A DNA stretch of 64,000 bases, taken from positions 1 to 64,000 of the forward strand of contig CACNUI010000001.1 of NCBI GenBank assembly GCA_902623545.1, written 5' to 3'. The translations under genes were made by a program, and so were the position numbers. Below the pieces are notes generated by a model. That model was not told where the DNA came from, searched no databases, and was given only the letters and a program-made list of their open reading frames with translations. Every line of letters starts with the position of its first letter. The first letter of the stretch is position 1. The stretch is from an uncultured Alphaproteobacteria bacterium. Its GTDB lineage: Bacteria; Pseudomonadota; Alphaproteobacteria; HIMB59; GCA-002718135. Shown piece by piece: positions 10,549 to 20,483 of the stretch.

Positions 10549-11154
10549 TTACTTGGATAATTTAATTTTACTTTCAGTTTTATTTATTAGTCTTTTAATG
10601 TTTTCTGTATGTTTAAGATAAATAATCAAAGTTAAATAAACAAAAAATATTAGAGTATAAAAATTATAATTAATAAAAATAAAGTAAGCTGGAGCTACTA
10701 AAATTCCAGTTAAAGAGCTAAGAGAAGAGTATTTACTAACAAAAGCAGTGGCCAGCCATACCAACAAAAATGAAAGTGCAATGTAAGGATTAAGACCAAT
10801 TAAGAAACCAATATATGTTGCAACTCCTTTTCCACCTTTGAACTTTAACCACATAGGAAAGATATGACCTAATATCGCAAAGTGACATACAAGTATTTTA
10901 TTCAATAAAGAAAAATCTTGAAAATAAATTTGTAAAATTAGAAATGGAAGAAATCCTTTAAAAATATCCAGGCACAGAACAACGAATGCTAAATATTTAT
11001 TTCCTGTTCTTAAAACATTAGTTGCACCTACATTTCCAGAACCAATATTTCTTATATCTCCAAAGCCAAATAATTTTGTAAAAATTAATGCAAATGGCAA
11101 TGATCCTATAATATAAAAAATTATTATTAATGATAAATTAATTATCAAAGTCAT
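10549..11154 (-). CDS. plsY: Glycerol-3-phosphate acyltransferase PlsY
   Basis: 'YIIGSLPFALI', 'DIRNIGSGNVGATNVLRTGNK', 'GHIFPMWLKFKGGKGVAT'. Confidence 0.96.
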   Translation of the reverse strand: MTLIINLSLIIIFYIIGSLPFALIFTKLFGFGDIRNIGSGNVGATNVLRTGNKYLAFVVLCLDIFKGFLPFLILQIYFQDFSLLNKILVCHFAILGHIFPMWLKFKGGKGVATYIGFLIGLNPYIALSFLLVWLATAFVSKYSSLSSLTGILVAPAYFIFINYNFYTLIFFVYLTLIIYLKHTENIKRLINKTESKIKLSK

Positions 11155-12292
11155 CTCTATTTTTAATAATTAAATCTAAGCATGCCATTCTCACTGCAAC
11201 ACCCATAGCTACTTGTTCTTGTATCAAGCTTCTTGTGACATCATCGGCAAGTTTTGAGTCTATTTCTACACCTCGGTTCATTGGACCTGGATGCATAATG
11301 AAAGCATTTTTTTTCGCATATTTAAGTTTATTGTAATCTAATCCATACTTTTTAAAATAAGTCTTTTGATTTGGCATAATTTTTCCAACTATTCTTTCTT
11401 TTTGAATACGTAGCATCATAACAATATCACAATCTTGTAATCCTTTTTTCATTTCCGTATAAACATTAACAGGAAGTTTTTTTAAACTTTTTGGTAACCA
11501 CTCCTTAGGACCAATAACATTAATTTTTGCTCCCAACTTTGAAAGTATAATAATATTTGATCGAGCAACACGACTATGTAAAATATCTCCACATATAGCA
11601 ATTTTTAATTTTGAAAAATTTTCAAATTTATTTTTTATAGTAAGTGCATCTAATAATGCTTGTGTAGGATGCTCATGACTGCCATCACCAGCATTTATAA
11701 CAGAAGCATCAACTGATTCAGAAATTTTTTTACTAATTCCTTCCTCTGGATGTCGGACAATTAAAACGTCAGGATTCATTGAGTTAATAGTAGTCATGGT
11801 ATCGAGTAAGGTTTCGCCTTTATTAATAGAGCTATCTTTTACAACTACATTAATGAGATCTGCTCCTAACCTCTTAGCGGCAACTTCAAAGCTTGTTCTT
11901 GTTCTTGTTGAATCTTCAAAAAAAAGATTAAATATTGTTCTTCCTTCTAGAACATTAATTTTTTTTATTTTCCTTTTATTAAAAGTTATATATTTTTTAG
12001 ATTCATCTAAAATGTGCTCAATTTCTTTCTTGGTTAAATCAGCTGTTTCTACTAAATGAATTTTTTTAAAAATATTTTTACTTCTTTTTAATTTGATATT
12101 TGTTTTTGAAGAAATTGATGAATAATATTTTAAAGCTATTTTTTCTGCATCTTTAAGAATTTTTGAACCAGTAGATGATCTGATTGCTTTTAATTTTGGC
12201 AATTTCACTTTCATTTGCCAATATTTTGAATTTTCTCTTTTATATAATTTTATGTGTCCTGATTTAAATAGCTTTGAATTCATATGTGTCAA
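11138..12292 (-). CDS. pyrB: Aspartate carbamoyltransferase catalytic chain with ~78 aa N-terminal extension
   Basis: 'FFEDSTRTRTSFEVAAKRLGAD', 'DGSHEHPTQALLDALTI', 'MHPGPMNRGVEI'. ORF track starts at TTG 12292; ATG at 12283 (MNSKLFKSG...) is the likelier start. Confidence 0.93.
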   Translation of the reverse strand: MTHMNSKLFKSGHIKLYKRENSKYWQMKVKLPKLKAIRSSTGSKILKDAEKIALKYYSSISSKTNIKLKRSKNIFKKIHLVETADLTKKEIEHILDESKKYITFNKRKIKKINVLEGRTIFNLFFEDSTRTRTSFEVAAKRLGADLINVVVKDSSINKGETLLDTMTTINSMNPDVLIVRHPEEGISKKISESVDASVINAGDGSHEHPTQALLDALTIKNKFENFSKLKIAICGDILHSRVARSNIIILSKLGAKINVIGPKEWLPKSLKKLPVNVYTEMKKGLQDCDIVMMLRIQKERIVGKIMPNQKTYFKKYGLDYNKLKYAKKNAFIMHPGPMNRGVEIDSKLADDVTRSLIQEQVAMGVAVRMACLDLIIKNRDDFDN

Positions 12293-12318
12293 TAATGTGT
12301 AAGTATGTGTAAACTAAT

Positions 12319-12819
12319 TTATTTATTATTTCTATATCTATCTAAATATCCTTGTAAGATATAAGCAGCCGATTGTTGATCAAGTTTACTTTTTATCTTT
12401 GTTTTACTTAAATCGGCTTTTCTCATTTCTTTAAAGATTACATCTGATGAAAATCTTTCATCCCAAAGAGCTGTAGGTTTCTTAAAAAAGGTTTGAAGAT
12501 TAATATTAAAATCTCTTACTAATTGGCTTTGTTTGTTTTCACTATTATCCAGGCTAATCGGCAGACCAAGAATAAATCCACCAATTTCATACTCTTTCAA
12601 AATATCTTTCATGATAATTAAATCTTTATTAGTTCCTTTTCTTTGGATAATTGAAAGAGGTGTAGCGATTATTTTTGATCTATCACTTACTGCAACACCA
12701 ATCGTTTTAGTTCCTAGGTCTAGACCTACAAGTATTTGTGATGTATTAAGACCATCGATTAAATTATTTTGATCATTCATATAATGGAGTTCATAAATTG
12801 AAAATTGATAAAGATACAA
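12319..12819 (-). CDS. ruvX: Putative Holliday junction resolvase / pre-16S rRNA nuclease RuvX (YqgF)
   Basis: 'ILVGLDLGTKTIGVAVSD', 'GLPISLDNSE', 'DERFSS'. Real start probably ATG near 12780 (MNDQNN...), since the longer ORF overlaps gatC. Confidence 0.9.
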   Translation of the reverse strand: MYLYQFSIYELHYMNDQNNLIDGLNTSQILVGLDLGTKTIGVAVSDRSKIIATPLSIIQRKGTNKDLIIMKDILKEYEIGGFILGLPISLDNSENKQSQLVRDFNINLQTFFKKPTALWDERFSSDVIFKEMRKADLSKTKIKSKLDQQSAAYILQGYLDRYRNNK

Positions 12820-13085
12820 TAAATAAAATCGCCCGTCTATCTAGAATAAAGTTAGATGATAAAGAATCTGAAGATTATATTAAGGATCTTAATTCCATTT
12901 TAGACTGGGTAGAGCAATTAAATGAAGTAAATACTGAAAATGTAGAACCGTTAAGTAACATATCATCATCTACTTTACCTAAAAGAGAAGATGTATCTAA
13001 GGATGTTAATTCTAGTGAGGAAATTCTTGAAAATGCTCCTGATAAACTTGAAGGATTTTTTGCAGTACCAAAGGTTGTAGAATAA
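12798..13085 (+). CDS. gatC: Asp-tRNA(Asn)/Glu-tRNA(Gln) amidotransferase subunit C
   Basis: 'IDKDTINKIARLSRIKLDD', 'NTENVEPLSN', followed by gatA. Confidence 0.95.
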   Translation: MKIDKDTINKIARLSRIKLDDKESEDYIKDLNSILDWVEQLNEVNTENVEPLSNISSSTLPKREDVSKDVNSSEEILENAPDKLEGFFAVPKVVE

Positions 13086-14509
13086 TGTCTAAGCCATCTT
13101 TGAAACAAATATTAAAAGATCTTGAGTCAAAAAAAATATCAATAAGAGAATTAAATCAGGATTATTTAAATAGAATTAAGGAAAAAGAAAATTTAAATGT
13201 CTTTATCCATTTTAGTGAAGAAAATGTTTTAAAACAGATAGATAAAATAGAAAAAGATACTTCAACAAAAAAATTGAAAGGCATTCCCATTGCAATTAAG
13301 GATTTATTTTGTACTAAAAGTATGCCTACAACTGCAGCTTCAAAGATATTAGAAAATTTCAATCCAACTTATGAATCATTTGTGACTCAAAAATTATTAG
13401 ACGAAGGATCTATTTTTGTTGGTAAAACAAATTTAGATGAGTTTGCAATGGGATCAGCAACAAATACAAGTTTTTTTGGAAATACGATTAATCCGTTATC
13501 AAAAGAAAATGAACCTTTAGCCCCAGGTGGATCGTCGGGTGGATCTGCAGCTGCAGTTGCTGCTGATTTATGTTTAGGTGCTACTGGAACAGATACAGGG
13601 GGGTCAATAAGGCAACCAGCTAGCTTTTGTGGTGTTGTTGGTATTAAGCCAACATATGGTCTATGCTCACGATGGGGTATAGCCGCATTTGCATCTAGTT
13701 TAGATCAAGCAGGAATTTTTTCTCATAATGTTGAAGATGCATCGATATTATTACAATCAATTGCTGGATTTGATCAAAGAGATAGTACAAGTGCTAAAGT
13801 AGATATTCCGAATTATTTTAAAAATTTAGATGATGATCTAAATGGAAAAACTGTTGGTATTCCAAAAGAGTATTCCATTGATGGAACACCAATAGAAATA
13901 AGTCAGATATGGGAAGATGCTATTAAAGTTTTAGAAAAAAAAGGTGTTAAAATTAAGAATATTTCACTGCCTCATACTAAATATGCACTTCCTACTTATT
14001 ATATCATTGCTCCAGCTGAAGCTTCTTCAAACTTAGCTCGATATGATGGAGTAAAATATGGTTTTAGATCTGATGAAATTGATTCTCTTGATAATATGTA
14101 TGAAAATACAAGAGCTCAAGGCTTTGGAAGAGAAGTAAAAAGAAGAATTTTAATTGGGACATATGTACTATCTGCCGGATATTATGATGCATATTATCTT
14201 AAGGCACAAAAAGTTAGAAAATTAATTGCAGATGATTTTAATAAAGCTTTTAAAGAATGTGATTTTATTGTTACTCCTACTGCGCCAAGTGGCGCATTTC
14301 CTTTAAATGAAAAACAAAATGATCCTATAAAGATGTATTTAAATGATGTTTTTACGGTTCCTGCTTCTTTAGCTGGCCTACCAGGTATTTCAATTCCGTT
14401 TGGAAAAGATAAAAATAACTTACCTTTAGGTATACAAATTTTAGGAAAACACTTTGATGAACAACAAGTTTTTAATGCTGCTCTATCTTTAGAGAGATCA
14501 TATGAATAA
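13085..14509 (+). CDS. gatA: Asp-tRNA(Asn)/Glu-tRNA(Gln) amidotransferase subunit A
   Basis: '[17 protein letters not shown]' amidase signature, '[12 protein letters not shown]'. Confidence 0.98.
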   Translation: MSKPSLKQILKDLESKKISIRELNQDYLNRIKEKENLNVFIHFSEENVLKQIDKIEKDTSTKKLKGIPIAIKDLFCTKSMPTTAASKILENFNPTYESFVTQKLLDEGSIFVGKTNLDEFAMGSATNTSFFGNTINPLSKENEPLAPGGSSGGSAAAVAADLCLGATGTDTGGSIRQPASFCGVVGIKPTYGLCSRWGIAAFASSLDQAGIFSHNVEDASILLQSIAGFDQRDSTSAKVDIPNYFKNLDDDLNGKTVGIPKEYSIDGTPIEISQIWEDAIKVLEKKGVKIKNISLPHTKYALPTYYIIAPAEASSNLARYDGVKYGFRSDEIDSLDNMYENTRAQGFGREVKRRILIGTYVLSAGYYDAYYLKAQKVRKLIADDFNKAFKECDFIVTPTAPSGAFPLNEKQNDPIKMYLNDVFTVPASLAGLPGISIPFGKDKNNLPLGIQILGKHFDEQQVFNAALSLERSYE

Positions 14510-15977
14510 TTTAATAAAAGGTGAAAAGCATGATTGGGAAATGGTAATAGGTCTTGAAATACATGCTCAGGTAAAATCAAAATCCAAATTATTTTCTTCA
14601 TCCTCTACAAAATTTGGCTCATCACCAAATAGTCAAGTATCTTTAGTTGATGCTGCTATGCCTGGAATGTTGCCAGTAATTAATAAGTATTGTGTAGAAC
14701 AAGCAGTAAAAACTGGAGTTGGTTTAAATGCTAAAATTAATAATTATTCAGTATTTGATAGAAAAAATTACTTTTATGCTGATCTCCCACAAGGATATCA
14801 AATTAGTCAGTATAAATATCCAATTGTTGGAGAAGGAAAAGTTACAATAGATTTTAAAGATGGAACATCAAAAGATATCAGAATTGTAAGATTACACTTA
14901 GAACAAGATGCTGGTAAAAGTTTACACGATCAAAATCCTTCAAAAACATATGTAGATCTTAATAGATCAGGCGTTGCTTTAATGGAAATTGTGAGTGAGC
15001 CTGATATTAGAACACCTGATGAGGCTGGAATGTATATATCCAAAATCAGATCAATTTTAATGTATTTAGATACATGTGATGGAAATATGCAAGAGGGGTC
15101 GTTAAGAGCTGATGTAAATATTTCAGTAAGAAAACCTGGTGATGAATATGGAACTCGCTGTGAAATTAAAAACTTAAACTCTATAAAATTTATTAAACAA
15201 GCTATTAATTATGAAGCAAAACGACAAATTGAAATATTGGAGTCCGGTGGCTCTATTGAACAAAACACAATGCTCTTTAATACATCTACTGGTAAAACTA
15301 GACCAATGAGAAATAAAGAAGAAGCTCATGATTATAGATATTTTCCTGATCCTGATTTATTACCACTAGAAATTTCTAAAGATGAAATAGAAAGAATTAA
15401 ATCATCAATACCAGAGCTTCCAGATGAGCTTAAGAATAAATTTATTGAGACCTATAAATTATCTAACTATGATGCCTCATTATTAATTGCAGAAAAACAG
15501 ACATCTGATTATTTTAATCGATCAATAAATTCAGATCCAGAATTAAAAAATCATGCAAAATTAGTTGTAAATTGGATTACATCTGAATTATTTTCATTAT
15601 TAAATAAAAATAATCTCGATTTAAATAATTCTCCTGTATCACCTGAAAACCTAGGGCAACTTGTAAAATTAATTTCTACAAATGAAATTTCTGGTAAAAT
15701 TGCAAAAGATGTATTGGAAGATATGTTTTCTACAAGAAAAACAGCTAGACAAATAGTAGATGAAAAAGGCTTGCAACAAGTCACAGATCATGGAGAAATA
15801 GAAAAAGTTATTGATGAAGTAATTGCAGATAATCCAAAAATGGTCGAACAGTATCTGGCTGGTAAAGATAAGCTATTAGGTTTCTTTGTTGGCCAAGCTA
15901 TGAAATTAACTAAAGGAAAAGCTAATCCAAAAATGTTAAATGATATTTTAAAAAGTAAATTAAATAAAAAAAATTAA
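14502..15977 (+). CDS. gatB: Asp-tRNA(Asn)/Glu-tRNA(Gln) amidotransferase subunit B
   Basis: '[19 protein letters not shown]', '[18 protein letters not shown]', '[12 protein letters not shown]'. Confidence 0.98.
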   Translation: MNNLIKGEKHDWEMVIGLEIHAQVKSKSKLFSSSSTKFGSSPNSQVSLVDAAMPGMLPVINKYCVEQAVKTGVGLNAKINNYSVFDRKNYFYADLPQGYQISQYKYPIVGEGKVTIDFKDGTSKDIRIVRLHLEQDAGKSLHDQNPSKTYVDLNRSGVALMEIVSEPDIRTPDEAGMYISKIRSILMYLDTCDGNMQEGSLRADVNISVRKPGDEYGTRCEIKNLNSIKFIKQAINYEAKRQIEILESGGSIEQNTMLFNTSTGKTRPMRNKEEAHDYRYFPDPDLLPLEISKDEIERIKSSIPELPDELKNKFIETYKLSNYDASLLIAEKQTSDYFNRSINSDPELKNHAKLVVNWITSELFSLLNKNNLDLNNSPVSPENLGQLVKLISTNEISGKIAKDVLEDMFSTRKTARQIVDEKGLQQVTDHGEIEKVIDEVIADNPKMVEQYLAGKDKLLGFFVGQAMKLTKGKANPKMLNDILKSKLNKKN

Positions 15978-16304
15978 ACGTAAAGAATAGCATCTATAAG
16001 CAACAATTATAAAAGTTAAAACTATCCAAATAATATTTCCTTTGTATGTTTCTGCTGCCCTCCAAATTCCAATAGAAATAAATATTGTCCAAATAAATAT
16101 AAAAATTTTTGAGATTGAGGTAAGATTAGTAAAATCTAAAAAAGGTATTTGAGCAACAGAGCTATTTGTATTAAAAATATAAATTTCAAGATTAAATATA
16201 ATCAACAAAACAATCCCATTTAATAGCTCACCAACTAACCAATAGGATTTCCAGAGTTTTACTTTTCCTTCAAAAAAATTTTTTATTAGATTTGTATTAA
16301 TCAT
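15960..16304 (-). CDS. Hypothetical membrane protein
   Basis: 114 aa ORF with three hydrophobic segments; fills the interval between gatB and the next gene; no family recognised. Confidence 0.55.
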   Translation of the reverse strand: MINTNLIKNFFEGKVKLWKSYWLVGELLNGIVLLIIFNLEIYIFNTNSSVAQIPFLDFTNLTSISKIFIFIWTIFISIGIWRAAETYKGNIIWIVLTFIIVAYRCYSLRLIFFI

Positions 16305-16363
16305 TTTTATTTATCTTTAATATTATAATTGTTCTTTAAATTTTGAAAAGCAATACAATACCA

Positions 16364-17176
16364 TTAAATCATTTTTGGAGTTTTCAATGTATAAGAAGTC
16401 CACAAAGAATGCCATTTTGCATAATTATCTTTTTTTTTATTACTACCTTCAATTATAACAACACTTTCAATTAAATATTTCGTATCATTCTTAAATAAAT
16501 AATAAAAATATCCATCTTTATTTGTTTTAACATATTCTTTTCTAAAATATCCATTATTAAAACTCATTATAGAAACTTTATGGTCAGCAAGTATTTTATT
16601 TTGATATTCTAATAAAATTCTTTTATTCTTTTTTAAATTTTTTAATGGATTGTCTAAAAATATTAATTCTAGTTCCATGTTAGTATCAACATCATTTCCA
16701 TCAATGGTTTCAACACTAACTAGGGATTTCGCATATCTTTTATAACTTTCTATAAAGCTTTCAGGATAGTTATTTTTTTTATGAATACTTGCTAAATTAT
16801 TGTAACCTTTTTTTCTCGAAAAAACTTCAAATTTTAATAAATTGTTGTAATGAACATAATTCATCTGTGACTCAATTTGTATAATATTCAATCCTTTAAA
16901 TGTCTTTTTTATACTAAGTGCGGGAAAATCACCTAATCTTCCAACTATATTTATTTTTTTATTATTAGAAAATAAATTTAAATTTTTAAAATAGTCTCTG
17001 GAAAAAGCAATTTGATCTCCTTCAAAGTTATCTCCAATAAAAACCCCAGCTGTAATTATTTCTTTGTTTGTTAAATGATAACTTACAGGATCAATCCAAA
17101 ATTCATGACTTAAGCTTATTTTTGATATTGAACTTATAATTATAATAAATATTAGATTATTTAATAAAAATTTCAT
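16364..17176 (-). CDS. DUF4198-like secreted protein
   Basis: Signal peptide then 'HEFWIDPVSYHL', the typical start of DUF4198 proteins; 270 aa. Confidence 0.72.
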   Translation of the reverse strand: MKFLLNNLIFIIIISSISKISLSHEFWIDPVSYHLTNKEIITAGVFIGDNFEGDQIAFSRDYFKNLNLFSNNKKINIVGRLGDFPALSIKKTFKGLNIIQIESQMNYVHYNNLLKFEVFSRKKGYNNLASIHKKNNYPESFIESYKRYAKSLVSVETIDGNDVDTNMELELIFLDNPLKNLKKNKRILLEYQNKILADHKVSIMSFNNGYFRKEYVKTNKDGYFYYLFKNDTKYLIESVVIIEGSNKKKDNYAKWHSLWTSYTLKTPKMI

Positions 17177-18335
17177 GATTTTTTCTTATAATAAATTTGT
17201 AAAATTATATCTAGTAATAATTATTTCAATCTTTTTAAGTTCTTTGACTACAATTTCATTTACTCATGAAATAAAACCTTCAATTGCTGATTTTTATTAT
17301 GATGACAATTATTTAAATTTTGAAATTAGATTAAATGCAGAATTGATTTTATCAAATATTGATGCTTCAATAATATCAAATACTAATTCTTCACCATTGA
17401 CTGATATTTATGATAAATATCGGCAATTAGATAAAGTAGAGCTCGAAAATATTTTCTTAGAAGAATGGAAAAAAATTAATTCTAATATTGAAATTAAAAT
17501 AAATAAAAAATTATCCAAGATTGATCTAGTCAAAATTGAAGTTAAAGACGTTAGCAATTTTGAAATTAGCAGAGACTCAATAATTTATCTTAAGATTTTA
17601 TTAAATCAAAATTCTGAACATTTTACTTTTAAGTGGCTAAAAAATTATGGACCTATTATTCTAAGAGAAAATAATGATTCAAAAATTGAAGATGATTTAT
17701 TTACAGATTACTTGCAGTCAGGAGAAGAGTCAGGTCAAATATTTTTTAGTGCAAACAATTTTAGATCAGTTTTTGTTAGTTTTACAAAATTCTTTGTCTT
17801 AGGAATTCAACACATTGTACCTAAGGGTTTAGATCATATTTTGTTTATTTTTGGACTTTTTTTATTTTCATCATCAATAAATAAATTAATTAAACAAATT
17901 ACCATATTTACTATTGCCCATTCAATAACATTAATATTTGTTTCTCTATCTTTAATTAAAATTAACCCTCACATTGTTGAACCTATTATAGCTCTTTCAA
18001 TTGTCTATGTTGGATTAGAAAATATTTTTAAAAATTATATTAAGGAAAACTTTAGATATATCGTAATTTTATTTTTTGGATTACTGCACGGACTTGGGTT
18101 TGCGTTAGTTTTAAGTGATATTGGTTATAGAAGTTCAAAATTATTTTTGAATCTTATTTCTTTTAATATCGGAATAGAAGTAGCACAAATTTTGTTAATA
18201 TTATTTTTATATTTATTAATTGGAATTAAATTTGCAAAAAATCAGTATTATAGAATAGCTTTTCAAATACCTGCATCTACTTTAATAGCAACTATAGGTT
18301 TATATTGGTTTTTTGAAAGAATTAATTTATTTTGA
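17175..18335 (+). CDS. HupE/UreJ family membrane protein (putative metal permease)
   Basis: Extracytoplasmic N-terminal domain ('HEIKPSIADF') followed by 'GIQHIVPKGLDHILFIFGLFLFSSS' and 'FFGLLHGLGFALVL', typical of HupE/UreJ_2. Confidence 0.82.
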   Translation: MIFSYNKFVKLYLVIIISIFLSSLTTISFTHEIKPSIADFYYDDNYLNFEIRLNAELILSNIDASIISNTNSSPLTDIYDKYRQLDKVELENIFLEEWKKINSNIEIKINKKLSKIDLVKIEVKDVSNFEISRDSIIYLKILLNQNSEHFTFKWLKNYGPIILRENNDSKIEDDLFTDYLQSGEESGQIFFSANNFRSVFVSFTKFFVLGIQHIVPKGLDHILFIFGLFLFSSSINKLIKQITIFTIAHSITLIFVSLSLIKINPHIVEPIIALSIVYVGLENIFKNYIKENFRYIVILFFGLLHGLGFALVLSDIGYRSSKLFLNLISFNIGIEVAQILLILFLYLLIGIKFAKNQYYRIAFQIPASTLIATIGLYWFFERINLF

Positions 18336-18531
18336 TCTAATTCAAATATTTTAAAATTTACTTAAATTTTTTAGCTACAGTATGGTAACAAGGATCATTA
18401 GACTTAGGCTAATAATCGACATAACTAAATTCTCTTTATTGTTAACATTATTTTGAATAATAATTTAAATATTGTTGAGATTCTGGCTTATTTTCGTTAA
18501 TAGATAAATAGTAGTACATGAAACAAAAACA

Positions 18532-18623
18532 GGAGAGATGGGTGAGTGGCTTAAACCACAGGTTTGCTAAACCTGCGAAGGAAGTAATTCCTTCCGAGGG
18601 TTCGAATCCCTCTCTCTCCGCCA
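18532..18623 (+). tRNA. tRNA-Ser (anticodon GCU)
   Basis: GGAGAGA/TCTCTCC acceptor stem, anticodon loop ttGCTaa within CAGGTT..AACCTG, long variable arm GAAGGAAGTAATTCCTTC, T-arm GGTTCGAATCC, encoded CCA. Confidence 0.97.
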
Positions 18624-18636
18624 TTGAAGATAAATA

Positions 18637-19509
18637 ATGTTTTTTGGCAGCATACCAGCGGTAGTAACGCCATTTAAGAATAATGAAGTCGATTATAATT
18701 CATTAAATAAAATTTTAGAATATTTAATTAAAAATAATTCAAATGGTCTAGTTCCCTGTGGAACAACAGGTGAATCTCCTACACTATCTCACGATGAACA
18801 TAAAAAAATTGTCGAGGAGACTATAAGAATAACAGATAAAAGAATTCCAGTTATAGCTGGTACAGGATCTAATAATACAACTGAAGCAATAGAGTTTACA
18901 CAACATGCAGAGAAGGTTGGGGCAGATGCTGCTTTAGTAGTAACACCCTATTATAATAAACCCACGCAAAATGGCTTATATAATCATTATAAATCTATTT
19001 CGGAAAATACAAAATTACCAATTATAATTTATAATATACCAGGAAGATCAATTGTAGATATGTCAATTGATACGATGATTGAGTTATCAAAATTGCAAAA
19101 CATAATAGGCGTAAAAGATGCTACAAATGATTTGTTCAGACCTTTATTAACAAATAAAAAAATGAATTCCAAATTTTGTTATTTATCTGGTGAAGATGGC
19201 ACCGCACTAGCTTACTTGGCTCAAGGAGGCCATGGCTGTATATCTGTTACAGCAAATATTGCCCCTAAATCATGTTCTGATATGCAAAAATATTGGAGAG
19301 AAGGCAACATAACTAAGGCACAAGAGATTAATTTAAAATTATCTAGCCTACATAATGCATTATTCATTGAGTCAAGCCCAGGTCCAGTAAAATATGCTGC
19401 ATATTTAAAAGGTCTTTGTGAAGCAGAAACTAGATTACCATTAGTTGAAATTAGTGAAGAAACAAAAAAAGAGGTTAAAAAATGCTTGCAAGAGAACGAC
19501 CTACTTTAA
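18637..19509 (+). CDS. dapA: 4-hydroxy-tetrahydrodipicolinate synthase
   Basis: 'GSIPAVVTPFKNNEVD', 'GTTGESPTLS', 'YYNKPTQNGLYNHY', 'YNIPGRS', 'GVKDAT'. Confidence 0.98.
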   Translation: MFFGSIPAVVTPFKNNEVDYNSLNKILEYLIKNNSNGLVPCGTTGESPTLSHDEHKKIVEETIRITDKRIPVIAGTGSNNTTEAIEFTQHAEKVGADAALVVTPYYNKPTQNGLYNHYKSISENTKLPIIIYNIPGRSIVDMSIDTMIELSKLQNIIGVKDATNDLFRPLLTNKKMNSKFCYLSGEDGTALAYLAQGGHGCISVTANIAPKSCSDMQKYWREGNITKAQEINLKLSSLHNALFIESSPGPVKYAAYLKGLCEAETRLPLVEISEETKKEVKKCLQENDLL

Positions 19510-19956
19510 ATGAAAATCATTGCCGCAAATTCGCGAGCTAATTATGATTATTTCTTTTCTGAAAAAATTGATGCAGGTATTGTACTTTATGGATCTGAAG
19601 TAAAGTCACTTAGAATAAATACTGGTTCTCTTCGTGGTTCATACATATCTGAAAAAAATGGTGAGCTTTGGCTGTCCAATTGTTTCATTAAGAAATATGA
19701 AAATGCTGATGAAAAAAATTATATTCCAAATAGGGATAGAAAATTATTACTAAAGAAGAGACAAATTAACAAAATTTTTGGTATTTTGAAGCAGGGGGGC
19801 GTATCATTAGTGCCTATAAATTTATATTTTTCTAATAAAGGTTTTGCCAAACTTATATTTGGATTAGGAAAAGGAAAGAAAAAGTATGATAAAAGACAAA
19901 CAATTAAGGAAAAAGACTGGAATATTAAAAAATCAAGAATTTTAAAAAATAATTAA
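19510..19956 (+). CDS. smpB: SsrA-binding protein SmpB
   Basis: '[29 protein letters not shown]', C-terminal '[15 protein letters not shown]'. Confidence 0.97.
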   Translation: MKIIAANSRANYDYFFSEKIDAGIVLYGSEVKSLRINTGSLRGSYISEKNGELWLSNCFIKKYENADEKNYIPNRDRKLLLKKRQINKIFGILKQGGVSLVPINLYFSNKGFAKLIFGLGKGKKKYDKRQTIKEKDWNIKKSRILKNN

Positions 19957-19994
19957 ATTGTTTACTTTTTAAATTTGATATTTATAAGCCTCAT

Positions 19995-20453
19995 ATGGCA
20001 AGAATTACTGTAGAAGATTGTATAGATAAATTCCCTAGTAGATTTGAGTTGGTATTAGTTGCTTCAAATAGAGCTAGAAAACTTCATTCTGGTGAAAATT
20101 CTACACTTGATAGAGACAATGACAAAAATACTGTAATAGCACTTAGAGAAATAGCAAATGAAGCTCTAACTGTTGAGCAATTAAAAAATGACCTAGTTGA
20201 GGAATATCAAACTGTGACATTAACTGAAGATGATGAATTAATGGAGAGTCTTGAAAATAAAGACGATAAAGACAATGTAGACAACACCTCTGTTGATGAT
20301 GAAAAATTTGCAAAACCAGAGATTGTTGAAAATGAAGAAAAAGATATCATTGCAGAGGATAGTTCTAGTTCATTAGTAGACAGTGACGATAATACAGTAG
20401 AAGAAAATAGTTCAGACGAAGTAAAAAGTCATGATGCTAAAATTGAAAAATAA
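19995..20453 (+). CDS. rpoZ: DNA-directed RNA polymerase subunit omega, long acidic tail
   Basis: '[30 protein letters not shown]', '[15 protein letters not shown]'. Confidence 0.96.
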   Translation: MARITVEDCIDKFPSRFELVLVASNRARKLHSGENSTLDRDNDKNTVIALREIANEALTVEQLKNDLVEEYQTVTLTEDDELMESLENKDDKDNVDNTSVDDEKFAKPEIVENEEKDIIAEDSSSSLVDSDDNTVEENSSDEVKSHDAKIEK

Positions 20454-20483
20454 TTTTTTTTTTTTAAATAATTTATCTTATTT

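Noticed and set aside
12288-12315. Repeated ATGTGT motifs just upstream of pyrB
   Set aside because: Three short 6-7 bp repeats; may relate to the rearranged pyrB 5' end but too short to call an att site or operator.
18336-18531. 195-bp gap before tRNA-Ser as a possible ncRNA
   Set aside because: Only weak short inverted repeats (ATTAG/CTAAT); no recognisable RNA family.
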